DNA of 64,000 nucleotides from Shewanella sp. Isolate13 (lineage in GTDB: Bacteria > Pseudomonadota > Gammaproteobacteria > Enterobacterales > Shewanellaceae), in contig NZ_JAKEVD010000017.1 in NCBI RefSeq assembly GCF_022398325.1, forward strand, positions 25,241 to 89,240, written 5' to 3'. The translations under genes and the position numbers were made by a program. Shown in pieces: positions 44,357 through 52,819 of this stretch (position 1 is its first letter; every line of letters begins with the position of its first letter). The notes below the pieces were generated by a model. That model searched no databases and had not been told where the DNA came from. It saw only the letters and a program-made list of their open reading frames with translations.

Positions 44357-44608
44357 GTTTTAGGGTGCTGCGCTTTAATGAAGGCTCAAGATCCTAGGAC
44401 GCTTCGCTACGAGAACGGGCTTCGCCCTGCTAGGAAAAGCAAAACATAACGCGCTGTATCTCTTTTTGCTTTTCCTGCTTGTACCGTCTTCGCTTTTCCT
44501 AGCACCTGCATTTCCTATCTTTTCCGTAAGCGTAGCGTTCCGTAGTGACGCAGTCACGTTCCTAAGGCCGCAGGCCGTTCGGCTCTTACCGTCTTAGCTT
44601 TAAAAGAA
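44349..44608 (-). repeat. Mosaic repeat copy D1, first unit of a 260-bp tandem duplication
   Basis: It begins GGACCTAGGTTTTAGG and contains CTAGG boxes, GCTTCGCCCTGCTAGG, GTAAGCGTAGCGTTCC, GTGACGCAGTCAC and GGCCGCAGGCC modules common to copies A-C. The unit is repeated from 44609 with a 260-bp period and few substitutions. Its start overlaps the stop of ppiC. Confidence 0.9.
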
Positions 44609-44905
44609 GGACCTAGGTTTTAGGGTGCTGCGCTTTAATGAAGGCTCAAGATCCTAGGACGCTTCGCTACGAGAACGGGCTTCGCCCTGCTAGGAAAAGC
44701 AAAACATAACGCGCTGTATCTCTTTTTGCTTTTCCTACTTGTACCGTCTTCGCTTTTCCTAGCACCTGCATTTCCTATCTTTTCCGTAAGCGCAGCGTTC
44801 CGTAGTGACACAGTCACATTCCTAAGGCGCAGGCCGTTCATCTTAGCTCTTCCTAGAACCTGCTCTTCCTAGAACCTGCCTTTCCCGTCTTAGCTCTTCC
44901 TAGGA
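44609..44905 (-). repeat. Mosaic repeat copy D2, second unit
   Basis: Repeats D1 almost exactly for about 240 bp (for example TACTTGTACC in place of TGCTTGTACC) and then runs through extra CTTCCTAGAACCTG units to a terminal CTAGGACCTAGG. Small frames in this block (44375-44557, 44635-44841) are copies of one another and not genes. Confidence 0.9.
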
Positions 44906-44919
44906 CCTAGGAACTATCT

Positions 44920-46002
44920 TTACTGTTTAAGCCGATAAAGATTGCCGCTATCGGTGCTAAAATAGATGTCCCCTTGTGGCGACACTTCAATGTCTCGAAT
45001 TCGCTCGCCAAGCTCCGACATTATTCGCTGCTCTGCAACCGCTTTGCCTGCGTCATTGATGGTCACCACATTGATGTGGGTCAGCTTAAGCGCACCAGCA
45101 AGCAACTTGCCATTGAGCTCTGGGAATTTATCACCGCGATACAGCACTAAACTGCCTGGAGCGATAGAGGGAACATACACCTTAACGGGCGGCTCAATCC
45201 CCTCCTTTAACTTGCCTTCGCCAACACTCATCGGTCCCCAATACTCCTTGCCGTGAGAGGTAACAGGCCAGCCATAATTAGCACCACGCTTAATTAAGTT
45301 AATCTCATCACCGCCGCGGGGGCCATGCTCGATTGACCAGAGCTTCTGGCTTTGAGCATCGAAGAATAAGCCTTGGGGGTTGCGATGACCATAGCTCCAA
45401 ATCTCATCGAGCACAGCTTCATTGCCCACAAAAGGGTTATCGCTTGGCGTACTACCATCAGGCTTTAAACGTAGAATGCTGCCCGCATGGGTCAAGGTAT
45501 CTTGGCCATTATCGCGTACTCCGCGATCGCCTATTGAGAAATAGAGGCTATTGTTATCGAAGGCAATTCGACTGCCGAAATGCCGCCCCGTATCGGTTCG
45601 CGAAGCAGAGATAAACAGATCTTGCCAATCAGAAAGCTTGCCATCTTTATAGCTCGCTTGAGCAAGTGTGGTAGCGCCTTCCCCGTTAACGTCTTTGCTG
45701 TAAGTCAGATAAATTTTATTTGCTTCAAAAGGAGATAGAGCAATATCCAATAAACCACCTTGCCCCTGAGCCCAAACATTAGCAGGCTTAAGCAAGGTCT
45801 CATGTTTTCCTGTTTTAAGATCAAGCTGTTTAATTACGCCATCTCTTTGACTGATAAGCATAGTATTGTCGTCAACATAGGTAAGCCCCCAAGGTATATG
45901 GAGCCCACTTGCCACCTTGACCGCTTCCATTGCCTGAACATTACTCACTGCCAATAAGGTCAACATCAGCACGCTTATTCGTTGGATTATTTTTATCGAC
46001 AT
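44920..46002 (-). CDS. PQQ-dependent sugar dehydrogenase-like protein, exported
   Basis: 360 residues from ATG 46002 (GAGGACAGGT just upstream), giving a signal peptide cut near VQA. It is the six-bladed soluble glucose dehydrogenase/Asd fold: SGLHIPWGLTYVDDNTMLISQRDG, IGDRGVRDNGQD, EIWSYGHRNPQGL and IEHGPRGGDEINL with the Arg/Asp catalytic region. E. coli YliI is the nearest recognised relative. It is periplasmic; PQQ is required and supply is not encoded here. Confidence 0.88.
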   Translation of the reverse strand: MSIKIIQRISVLMLTLLAVSNVQAMEAVKVASGLHIPWGLTYVDDNTMLISQRDGVIKQLDLKTGKHETLLKPANVWAQGQGGLLDIALSPFEANKIYLTYSKDVNGEGATTLAQASYKDGKLSDWQDLFISASRTDTGRHFGSRIAFDNNSLYFSIGDRGVRDNGQDTLTHAGSILRLKPDGSTPSDNPFVGNEAVLDEIWSYGHRNPQGLFFDAQSQKLWSIEHGPRGGDEINLIKRGANYGWPVTSHGKEYWGPMSVGEGKLKEGIEPPVKVYVPSIAPGSLVLYRGDKFPELNGKLLAGALKLTHINVVTINDAGKAVAEQRIMSELGERIRDIEVSPQGDIYFSTDSGNLYRLKQ

Positions 46003-46084
46003 ACCTGTCCTCATGCTCAATTAAGCTCTAGGTTATAAAACCAGCATAAAGCAGTCTATTTAAGAATCAAACCAATCATTTTCT

Positions 46085-46141
46085 GCTTTCCTAACACTAA
46101 GCTTTGCTATTCCTGTGACGGGCTAAAGCCCGACCTACAAA
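46085..46141 (-). repeat. REP-like module (copy E)
   Basis: GACGGGCTAAAGCCCGACCTACAA (46117-46140) is the same hairpin module as in copies A-C, in reverse orientation. It is directly followed by a 15-bp minisatellite. Confidence 0.8.
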
Positions 46142-46162
46142 GTCGAGTTTCGGCCAGCTTCA

Positions 46163-46342
46163 CTGTCTTAACTTGTATCATCTCAGCTCTAATCGTTTCA
46201 GCTCTAATCGTCTTAGCTTGTATCGTCTTAGCTTGTATCGTCTTAGCTCTAATCGCCTTAGCTCTAATCGTCTTAGCTTGTATCATCTCAGCTCTAATCA
46301 TCTCAGCTCTAATCGTCCAAGCTTGTATCGTCTTAGCTCTAA
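46163..46342. repeat. 15-bp tandem repeat, 12 copies
   Basis: Units of the type TCGTCTTAGCTCTAA and TCGTCTTAGCTTGTA run without spacers for 180 bp, in two alternating end-forms (CTCTAA / CTTGTA) with a few substitutions. The period is a multiple of three, so several reading frames stay open. It is not a CRISPR since there are no unique spacers. Confidence 0.95.
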
Positions 46343-46352
46343 CCGCCATAGA

Positions 46353-46390
46353 TAAAAAAACGCCTTGCAACATTAGTCACAAGGCGTTCG
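46353..46390 (-). terminator. Terminator after the FGase-DUF1704 gene
   Basis: On the minus strand AACGCCTTGT-N10-GCAAGGCGTT is followed by seven T. It ends the two-gene operon. Confidence 0.88.
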
Positions 46391-46425
46391 ATTTTCTATC
46401 GACTAGCGATTAGTAGCAAACTCGA

Positions 46426-48411
46426 TTAACGAATTGCCGAGATCAGGTAATCGATGACCGCTGTTTCAGGTGTCGACTTATGCTTAAGCTCAAATAACGG
46501 CACCGGACGCTCTAACATATTACGCTCAACCATTTCGTTTAAAATTGGCAAGTCGAGAGTGCCCGCCTTACCTGCTAATAAATTATCTAACGATGTGGTT
46601 TTACTTAAGTTAACGATATCTCTAAAGCCCTTGAGATAGAGGAAGTCTTTAGTTAAACCGCCGCCACGATAAACGCGAGTGGTTAAGGTAAAGGCTTGTT
46701 CTGTGGTTTGACCGTATTCACGCTTAAGCGTTTCAAAAGTCATCGAGAAATCACGCTGCTCTAACATCAAGTTCACCGCGATTACACGTAGCGCCAGAAT
46801 CTTTAAGCGATTCAACGTCAAGTTGCCCGAGCAATACTCACTATAGATCGCCACACCTTCTTGAGTGTGGGTGTTACCCACTAAACCAAGAGACAACACT
46901 CTTAGCTTTTGGCGGCGAGCGTTAACAGTGGTGAGCATATGCACGCCCAGTTCATGGTAGGCAAAGGCGACTAACTCTTTGCTGGTAAACATGGCGTCTT
47001 TATTGATTAATAAGCTGCCGCGCTCATTGTTTACCATCGCCTTCGCTACAATACGTGTCGATTTTTCAACCTTACACTTAAGGCCCCACTCATCGGCCTG
47101 CTTTTGGAATGACTTCACCGCATAAGCAGAATCATAAATCGCTTCATCGTCATCCCCCTCGATATCTGGTGCTCGCAACAAAAACTCGGCATTGGCGATA
47201 TCTTCTTTATCTGGCTGGCCGTAGTATTTAAGCGAGTTATAGACAAATTCGTCTGTGCCAATTGAGCATAGAAGATCAATCTTGGTCGCCAAATTATCGA
47301 TCACATGGCGATACAGCAGCTGAATATCGGCATCCATAATATTGGCCACAGGCAGCTTATATAACTCCTCGCGGAACTGATATGGATTTAGGTTTAGTTG
47401 CTTGTAGCTAAACTCTGGCGCCGCAGCACCTTTACGCGCCAAGAACTTTTTACGCTCACTGGCAATATTGATCGGGTTGATATATTTCAGTGTGGCAACG
47501 TTACTGGCAAGCTTAAATAGGCTCTTATCCAGCGACAGTATTTCACGTGGTAAGGTTGACGATAGCAGGTCAACATTTCTTACCGACTTACGTTTACCAA
47601 AACGGCGCATAAAGTAAGCCGCAGTCTCAGAGATCGCTTGCTTAACACCCGCCTTAAGCTCTTCTAAAACCAATGGGTACAACTCGCCCGTGGCTTCATC
47701 CATGAAGACTTTTTTCACTTCAAGTGGTAACACTAACGTGTGGTCAAAGTTCGCGTTCACATGGGCAATAAGATAACCACGCCCCTGGAAGACTTCGTCT
47801 CTTGCGGCGCGTACATCAAGATTTGGCAGCTCAATCTTGCTTAACTGCTTCTCAAAATTCTGGCAAGTCGTGCCCCAACGTTCGATATCTATCTGACTGG
47901 AACCAATATTAAAGGTCGGTGTATCGCCTTCAATTTTCTGGTAATTATATGAGTGTACGTCAAATACGATGCTGTTTTTAAATTGCTTTTCTAAACGTGC
48001 AACCAGTGCACTCAGCACATTATAGAAAGACTGATGTTTAGCATGGCTTTCATTACGCTGCTTAATGGTTAATGGTTTTTGCCAAGCAGTCTTATAATTG
48101 GTTGAATGGGACTTTGGCCGATTCAAATCATATTCAAAACGTGAGTCATTACCAATCAACACGATCGGGAAAGATGACAGCATATCTGCCGTGTAGGGCG
48201 CCTCGGCGTATAGACGTTCTTCGGCCGTTAATCGACAATTGTTTGCCAGCTCATCACGTAAATTGTGGCCGTTATGGATAGCGGTACACACAAACGGAGA
48301 ATATTCATCAATCTTTACCGTAAATGCCCCCCCTTCTACTTCGCCATGGAAGCATTCACCTTTATTAATTAACGCTATACACTCTTTTTCAGATAACCTG
48401 AGCATCTTCAA
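46426..48411 (-). CDS. N-formylglutamate amidohydrolase-like domain fused to a DUF1704 (QEGLA) domain
   Basis: 661 residues. Residues 1-260 resemble N-formylglutamate amidohydrolase: CTAIHNGHNLRD, GNDSRFEYDLNRP, IVFDVHSYNYQK and YLIAHVNANFDH, the usual metal-binding His/Asp regions. Residues 330-660 are DUF1704, annotated as flavohemoglobin expression-modulating QEGLA protein: HELGVH at 486-491, TQEGVAIYSEY with Glu518. In eukaryotes a DUF1704 relative (MATCAP) is a tubulin tyrosine carboxypeptidase, so a metal carboxypeptidase role is plausible. It overlaps the upstream ATP-grasp gene by 23 bp, implying a single operon. Both domains look complete. Confidence 0.85.
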   Translation of the reverse strand: MKMLRLSEKECIALINKGECFHGEVEGGAFTVKIDEYSPFVCTAIHNGHNLRDELANNCRLTAEERLYAEAPYTADMLSSFPIVLIGNDSRFEYDLNRPKSHSTNYKTAWQKPLTIKQRNESHAKHQSFYNVLSALVARLEKQFKNSIVFDVHSYNYQKIEGDTPTFNIGSSQIDIERWGTTCQNFEKQLSKIELPNLDVRAARDEVFQGRGYLIAHVNANFDHTLVLPLEVKKVFMDEATGELYPLVLEELKAGVKQAISETAAYFMRRFGKRKSVRNVDLLSSTLPREILSLDKSLFKLASNVATLKYINPINIASERKKFLARKGAAAPEFSYKQLNLNPYQFREELYKLPVANIMDADIQLLYRHVIDNLATKIDLLCSIGTDEFVYNSLKYYGQPDKEDIANAEFLLRAPDIEGDDDEAIYDSAYAVKSFQKQADEWGLKCKVEKSTRIVAKAMVNNERGSLLINKDAMFTSKELVAFAYHELGVHMLTTVNARRQKLRVLSLGLVGNTHTQEGVAIYSEYCSGNLTLNRLKILALRVIAVNLMLEQRDFSMTFETLKREYGQTTEQAFTLTTRVYRGGGLTKDFLYLKGFRDIVNLSKTTSLDNLLAGKAGTLDLPILNEMVERNMLERPVPLFELKHKSTPETAVIDYLISAIR

Positions 48412-49426
48412 TCGCCTTTCTAAATTCAGTCTTTCTTGTGCTCAACGCTTCTTTCGCATCGATAACACCTTCAATAAAATCAATAACTTTTCTCTGAAGC
48501 TTAACGTTATTTAACTTGTTAATACGCATGATGCCACCTGGGGCTTGTACGTTCACCTCGATCAACTTTCCGTTGATAACGTCTATGCCGACAAAGAACA
48601 AACCATCACGCACAAGCTTAGGTCCAATTTGCTTACATAGGGCTTTTTCTCTCTTGGTCAGCACATGCTTAACCACACTACCACCAGCATGAATGTTCGA
48701 GCGGACCTCGCCCGGTGCAGGCACTCGCTTCATGGCACCAATCGGCTCGCCATTAAGCATGAGAATACGTATATCCCCCTCATCAGCACCTTCGACATAT
48801 TCTTGTAAAATAACGTAATTTGCGCCTTTTCCACTGTTGATGTAGAACTGCAACAGCGAGTGGAAACTCTTCTGCGCCGCTTTCTCGACAAGAATAACGC
48901 CCTGGCCACCGAAACCATCTAAGGGTTTCATTATCATCTTATCGGTCTTAGACTCACGCAGTACTTGCTCTAAATACTCGGGTGTCTTAGATACATGGGT
49001 GACCGGAATAAAGGTATTATCAGGATCATCAAATGAGGCGGTGTACAGCTTGTTATTGGCGATCCGCAGTCCATCGATATCGTTCATGATGAACACTTGA
49101 TCGCGCACCGAATCGAGGAAGTTAAGTGCAATCGGGTCGAGCGGTGGGCTCGCGCGCATAAAGATGCTGTCAAATCCTGCTAACGGCAACTGCACCTTTT
49201 TAAACTCAGCCCTCTTATAGAAAGAGACGATGTTATTTGGCGTAGGCAGCTCTTTATTGAATACTTGGCAAAATGCACTCGCTTCAGAGTCGCGCATGGT
49301 TAAATTACTTGTAGTCGCAAGCGCAACGGTATGTCCCCTAACAACACACTCATGGATTAACCTCAGCGTGGTGTCGGTTTCAGGCACGATAGTAGACCAT
49401 GGGTACATCAAAAATAGAATATTCAT
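48389..49426 (-). CDS. Glutathione-synthetase-like ATP-grasp ligase
   Basis: 345 residues, similar in length and layout to bacterial GshB. ATP-grasp motifs include MKPLDGFGGQGVILV, ADEGDIRILMLNGEPIGAMKRV, VRSNIHAGGSV and GIDVINGKLIEVNVQAPGG. GshB joins gamma-glutamyl-cysteine to glycine. The start has FLMYPWSTIVPETDTTLRLI in place of the usual GshB N-terminus, so another carboxylate-amine substrate pair is possible. Translation is coupled to the downstream FGase-DUF1704 gene. No gshA partner is present. Confidence 0.85.
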   Translation of the reverse strand: MNILFLMYPWSTIVPETDTTLRLIHECVVRGHTVALATTSNLTMRDSEASAFCQVFNKELPTPNNIVSFYKRAEFKKVQLPLAGFDSIFMRASPPLDPIALNFLDSVRDQVFIMNDIDGLRIANNKLYTASFDDPDNTFIPVTHVSKTPEYLEQVLRESKTDKMIMKPLDGFGGQGVILVEKAAQKSFHSLLQFYINSGKGANYVILQEYVEGADEGDIRILMLNGEPIGAMKRVPAPGEVRSNIHAGGSVVKHVLTKREKALCKQIGPKLVRDGLFFVGIDVINGKLIEVNVQAPGGIMRINKLNNVKLQRKVIDFIEGVIDAKEALSTRKTEFRKAIEDAQVI

Positions 49427-49764
49427 AGGGATCTCTTTATAAAACGGAATGCTCTAAAGATCTTGGGCCAGGTGGTGGCTTGGGGAGGTGTAGAGTATTC
49501 AAAATAAACAACACAATGACTTAGGTAACACGACCTAAGCCGTACTATGGCATCTATCTATCAATACAAGTTGTACTAGATATGGTGGCGCTAATTTACA
49601 CCAAATTTTGCAATTGGAATATAAAAATATACCCACAAAATAAAATAAATTTATTCACTAATTACACAACTAGTCGACAAGCCGAAAGCCCTACAGCATG
49701 ACCTTTCAAGGCTTTTTCATTATCCATAAACTTGTGCTGAAAACCGGGTTGTTTTGAATAACTA
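49427..49764. other. Gene-free stretch
   Basis: A/T-rich, no credible coding frame. It should hold the promoter of the ATP-grasp operon (minus strand). I see no clear operator or terminator. Confidence 0.4.
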
Positions 49765-50826
49765 TTAGCTGAATAACGGTACAACCGCTTTTGAAGTTGC
49801 AGAGCTATGCTCAGGGGCAAAAACCTTGATCTGATTTTTCCCTGAATGTTTGGCATCATACAGGGCTAAATCGGCGCGTTTAACCCAAATCTCAGGGTCT
49901 TCTGCTGCGATAGACTCAGCGATACCTATGCTAAGTGTCACTCCTGAGGCTTCAGGGAATCGTTCAGTAATGCCCTCTATCACTCTCTTGCTGATCATAT
50001 GAGCCACTGCCACCGCACTCTCAACGCAGCGAGTATCGAATAACAACAAGAATTCATCGCCGCCGAGACGAAAAAGCAGGTCGCTCTTTCTGCAATTCAT
50101 ATTAATTTGCTCAACGACAACTTTTATCACTTTATCGCCCATGTCATGACCGTGTTGATCGTTCACCTTCTTAAAGTTATCGATATCGATTAGTGCAATA
50201 CAAGTGCCCAGCCCCACCTTGGCCTTTTCACTCGCCATCAGTAAGGAGTCATCCATCTGATTACGGTTCAACGCTCCGGTTAATGAATCTTTTATTGAGA
50301 GCTCACACAAATCCCGCTGTAATTTTCGCATCGCTCCAATCACCACATGTGCAATAGATGCACATATCAACAGCGCCAAGACATATCGCAGAGTAACCAT
50401 ATGCGCTTGGTGTGGAATTGCCGCTATCACTGAACCGACAATAATGAGTGCATTGGTTAACATCGCCATTTTTGGGGGCACTATAAACACTATGGTCATG
50501 ACGACAGGAAATACCCAATAAGTCGCCAAGGTACCGAAAACATTGATACTCAACACGATGGAGATGCACAGTAAAAACAGCGGAGGAAAATAACCTAGAA
50601 GTTGGCGCTTTAAACGAAAGATAGCAATGACTTCGATCATTAAACTCAGTTCGAAAGCCAGCAGAAAAAAACCTAGGCCAATCTCTCCAATAAAGAGGTT
50701 TTTAACCCCCAAGGGAACGAAAGTGGCAAGGGTTACAACTAGAATAAAAGTCAGCACACGCCTGTGCTTGTATAGATCAAAGAGTTCATTATCCTGATGT
50801 TTAACTGAAAAGGTTAAGCTATCCAT
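49765..50826 (-). CDS. Membrane diguanylate cyclase (GGDEF)
   Basis: 353 residues. The N-terminal 180 residues contain about six hydrophobic segments, an integral membrane sensor of unknown ligand. The GGDEF domain starts at DSLTGALNRNQMD and has the active site RLGGDEFLLLF. An RxxD inhibitory site (RKSD) is present five residues before GGDEF, so product feedback control is expected, unlike the TPR-GGDEF protein at 20835. AAAAGG lies 9 bp before the ATG. The gene is monocistronic. Confidence 0.93.
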   Translation of the reverse strand: MDSLTFSVKHQDNELFDLYKHRRVLTFILVVTLATFVPLGVKNLFIGEIGLGFFLLAFELSLMIEVIAIFRLKRQLLGYFPPLFLLCISIVLSINVFGTLATYWVFPVVMTIVFIVPPKMAMLTNALIIVGSVIAAIPHQAHMVTLRYVLALLICASIAHVVIGAMRKLQRDLCELSIKDSLTGALNRNQMDDSLLMASEKAKVGLGTCIALIDIDNFKKVNDQHGHDMGDKVIKVVVEQINMNCRKSDLLFRLGGDEFLLLFDTRCVESAVAVAHMISKRVIEGITERFPEASGVTLSIGIAESIAAEDPEIWVKRADLALYDAKHSGKNQIKVFAPEHSSATSKAVVPLFS

Positions 50827-51199
50827 AATGTGACCTTTTTAATAACAATAAAGCTGGCTTTAGGTTTAAGAACCCAAATAAAGAACTGACTTAACCATAA
50901 ACTAATATTTAATAAATACTCTAACTAAACTCATCCTTACATCGAACTTAAATAAATAACTACCTCGTCTTCTAGATATTAAGTATTGATTTAAAATCAG
51001 ATTTAACAGCTCATACCAGCCAAATAATGCTAAAACCTCGCTGTATAGCCAAGAGATACTACCTAATGTATAAGCCTACTCACCCACTCCCCCAAAAATC
51101 GGGTAGATACTCAAGGCAAGAACTACACCACAACCGATTTATGACTATGCTTTAACTAGTTCATTTATCAGCCCTATAAAAAAGGGAAGGGGTAATCCG
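50827..51199. other. Gene-free stretch between the GGDEF gene and the CDGSH fusion gene
   Basis: Divergent promoters are expected here. Sequence is A/T-rich with no recognisable operator, hairpin or coding frame. A GGAAGGGG ribosome-binding site precedes the 51200 start. Confidence 0.35.
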
Positions 51200-52738
51200 A
51201 TGAAGCCAGTCGTTGCCGATAATAAGCCGATAAAAGTTAATCTAACCCAAGGAAAAGATTATTATTTCTGTCGCTGCGGACGCTCTAAGAGTCAACCATT
51301 TTGTGATGGTTCCCACAACGGAACCGAGTTTAAGCCGCTGGCTTTTAAGGCAGATAAGACCGAAGAGGCTTATCTTTGTCAGTGCAAACACACGGCTAAC
51401 GCTCCCTTTTGCGATGGCTCCCATAAACAGTTTTCTCAGGCTGATGTGGGTAAGCAAGGCTCTGGAGTCATTCAAGCCGTTAATGCGGCTCCCATCGCTC
51501 AGAATACAGCCATAGAGCCCACCCTTGAGTATATCCACCTACTGGCGCGAGAAGGCTTATCTAAAGTGGGTCACCACGGGCCAATGACATCCATGGGAGT
51601 GCCCCGCAATGAGCTACCTCACTGGGATGACCTGCAGCTGATGGTGGCGCAGATGGCAACCAAGCCGCTCATGGAAGATGCCGAGGTGGCAACCGAGTTA
51701 ATCATAGGGCCTCAGGCAAGAAAACCGCTCAAGCTGGCGATCCCGCTGCTGGTCTCCGATATGAGTTTTGGCGCGCTCTCGGAAGAAGCTAAAATCGCGC
51801 TCGCTCGCGGCGCCGAACTGGCTGGCACCGGGATCTGCTCCGGTGAGGGCGGCATGTTAAGCGAAGAGCAAGCTGAAAACTCACGCTATTTCTATGAGCT
51901 GGCTAGTGCCCAATTTGGTTATCAAGAGGAGCTACTGCATAAGGTACAAAGCTTCCATTTTAAGGGGGGACAGGGAGCCAAAACAGGCACTGGTGGCCAT
52001 CTACCGGCGAGTAAAAATATTGGCAAAATCTCACAAGTCAGGGGGCTAGCAGAAGGCACTGATGCCATCTCCCCTCCCACCTTTATCGATCTTAAAAGTT
52101 GCGCCGACTTCAAGCGTTTTGCCGATAGAGTCAGAGAGATCTCAGGCGGGATCCCAATAGGCTTTAAGCTCAGTGCCAATCATATTGAGCAAGATATTCA
52201 ATTCGCACTCGATGCCAGTGCCGATTATATTATCTTAGATGGTCGAGGCGGCGGCACGGGCGCGGCGCCGGAGATTTTTCGCGATCATATCAGCGTACCG
52301 ACAATTCCGGCTCTTGCTAGGGCAAGACGATATTTAGATCAACAAGGTGCAAGCGGCCAGGTAACCTTGATCATTACCGGCGGAATACGTACACCCATCG
52401 ATTTTGTAAAGGCACTAGCCTTAGGCGCCGATGGTGTGGCGATATCAAACAGCGCCATGCAGTCCATCGGCTGTGTTGCTGCGAGAATGTGTAATACCAA
52501 TAACTGCCCTGCCGGGATCGCCACCCAAAATGCCGACCTGCGCCAACGCCTCAATATTAATAAATCCGCTAAGCAATTATGCAACTTTTTCCAAGCCTCA
52601 ACCGAGTTGATGCAACTGATGGCAAGGGCCTGCGGCCATGACTCACTCAGTCAATTTAATAGAGACGATTTAGCCACCTGGCACAGAGAGATGGCGCACC
52701 TTAGTGGCGTAAAATACTCAGGCTTTATGGAGCCCTAG
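51200..52738 (+). CDS. Glutamate-synthase-like FMN protein with two N-terminal CDGSH iron-sulfur domains
   Basis: 512 residues. Two CDGSH zinc-finger-like motifs begin the protein: C24-x-C26...C35-x3-H39 (PFCDGSH) and C60-x-C62...C71-x3-H75. From residue 120 the fold is the FMN/[3Fe-4S] alpha-subunit part of glutamate synthase: GRGGGTGAAPEIFRDH, TGGIRTPIDFVKALALGADG and C-x5-C-x4-C (CVAARMCNTNNC). There is no glutaminase (class II amidotransferase) domain, so ammonia or another donor, or a different oxidation, is implied. The start has a strong ribosome-binding site. It is probably monocistronic. Confidence 0.88.
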   Translation: MKPVVADNKPIKVNLTQGKDYYFCRCGRSKSQPFCDGSHNGTEFKPLAFKADKTEEAYLCQCKHTANAPFCDGSHKQFSQADVGKQGSGVIQAVNAAPIAQNTAIEPTLEYIHLLAREGLSKVGHHGPMTSMGVPRNELPHWDDLQLMVAQMATKPLMEDAEVATELIIGPQARKPLKLAIPLLVSDMSFGALSEEAKIALARGAELAGTGICSGEGGMLSEEQAENSRYFYELASAQFGYQEELLHKVQSFHFKGGQGAKTGTGGHLPASKNIGKISQVRGLAEGTDAISPPTFIDLKSCADFKRFADRVREISGGIPIGFKLSANHIEQDIQFALDASADYIILDGRGGGTGAAPEIFRDHISVPTIPALARARRYLDQQGASGQVTLIITGGIRTPIDFVKALALGADGVAISNSAMQSIGCVAARMCNTNNCPAGIATQNADLRQRLNINKSAKQLCNFFQASTELMQLMARACGHDSLSQFNRDDLATWHREMAHLSGVKYSGFMEP

Positions 52739-52819
52739 CTTCATCGCCACTTAGTTTTATAGAGACTTAGCTAGATAAGCTGCGACGATTAAAGGGGGAG
52801 CAATATTAAGACGACAATG

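Noticed and set aside
44375..44841. Two nearly identical small frames on the minus strand
   Set aside because: They are the two units of a tandem non-coding repeat, not duplicated genes.
46163..46342. CRISPR-like array
   Set aside because: Units are contiguous, only 15 bp, and there are no unique spacers or cas genes.
46107..46373. Frame on the minus strand encoding a pentapeptide-like repeat protein (IRAKT/IQAKT units)
   Set aside because: The frame exists only because the 15-bp minisatellite has a period divisible by three and it runs into the REP-like module, whose translation (SGFSPSQ) is typical of non-coding repeats. No ribosome-binding site is present.
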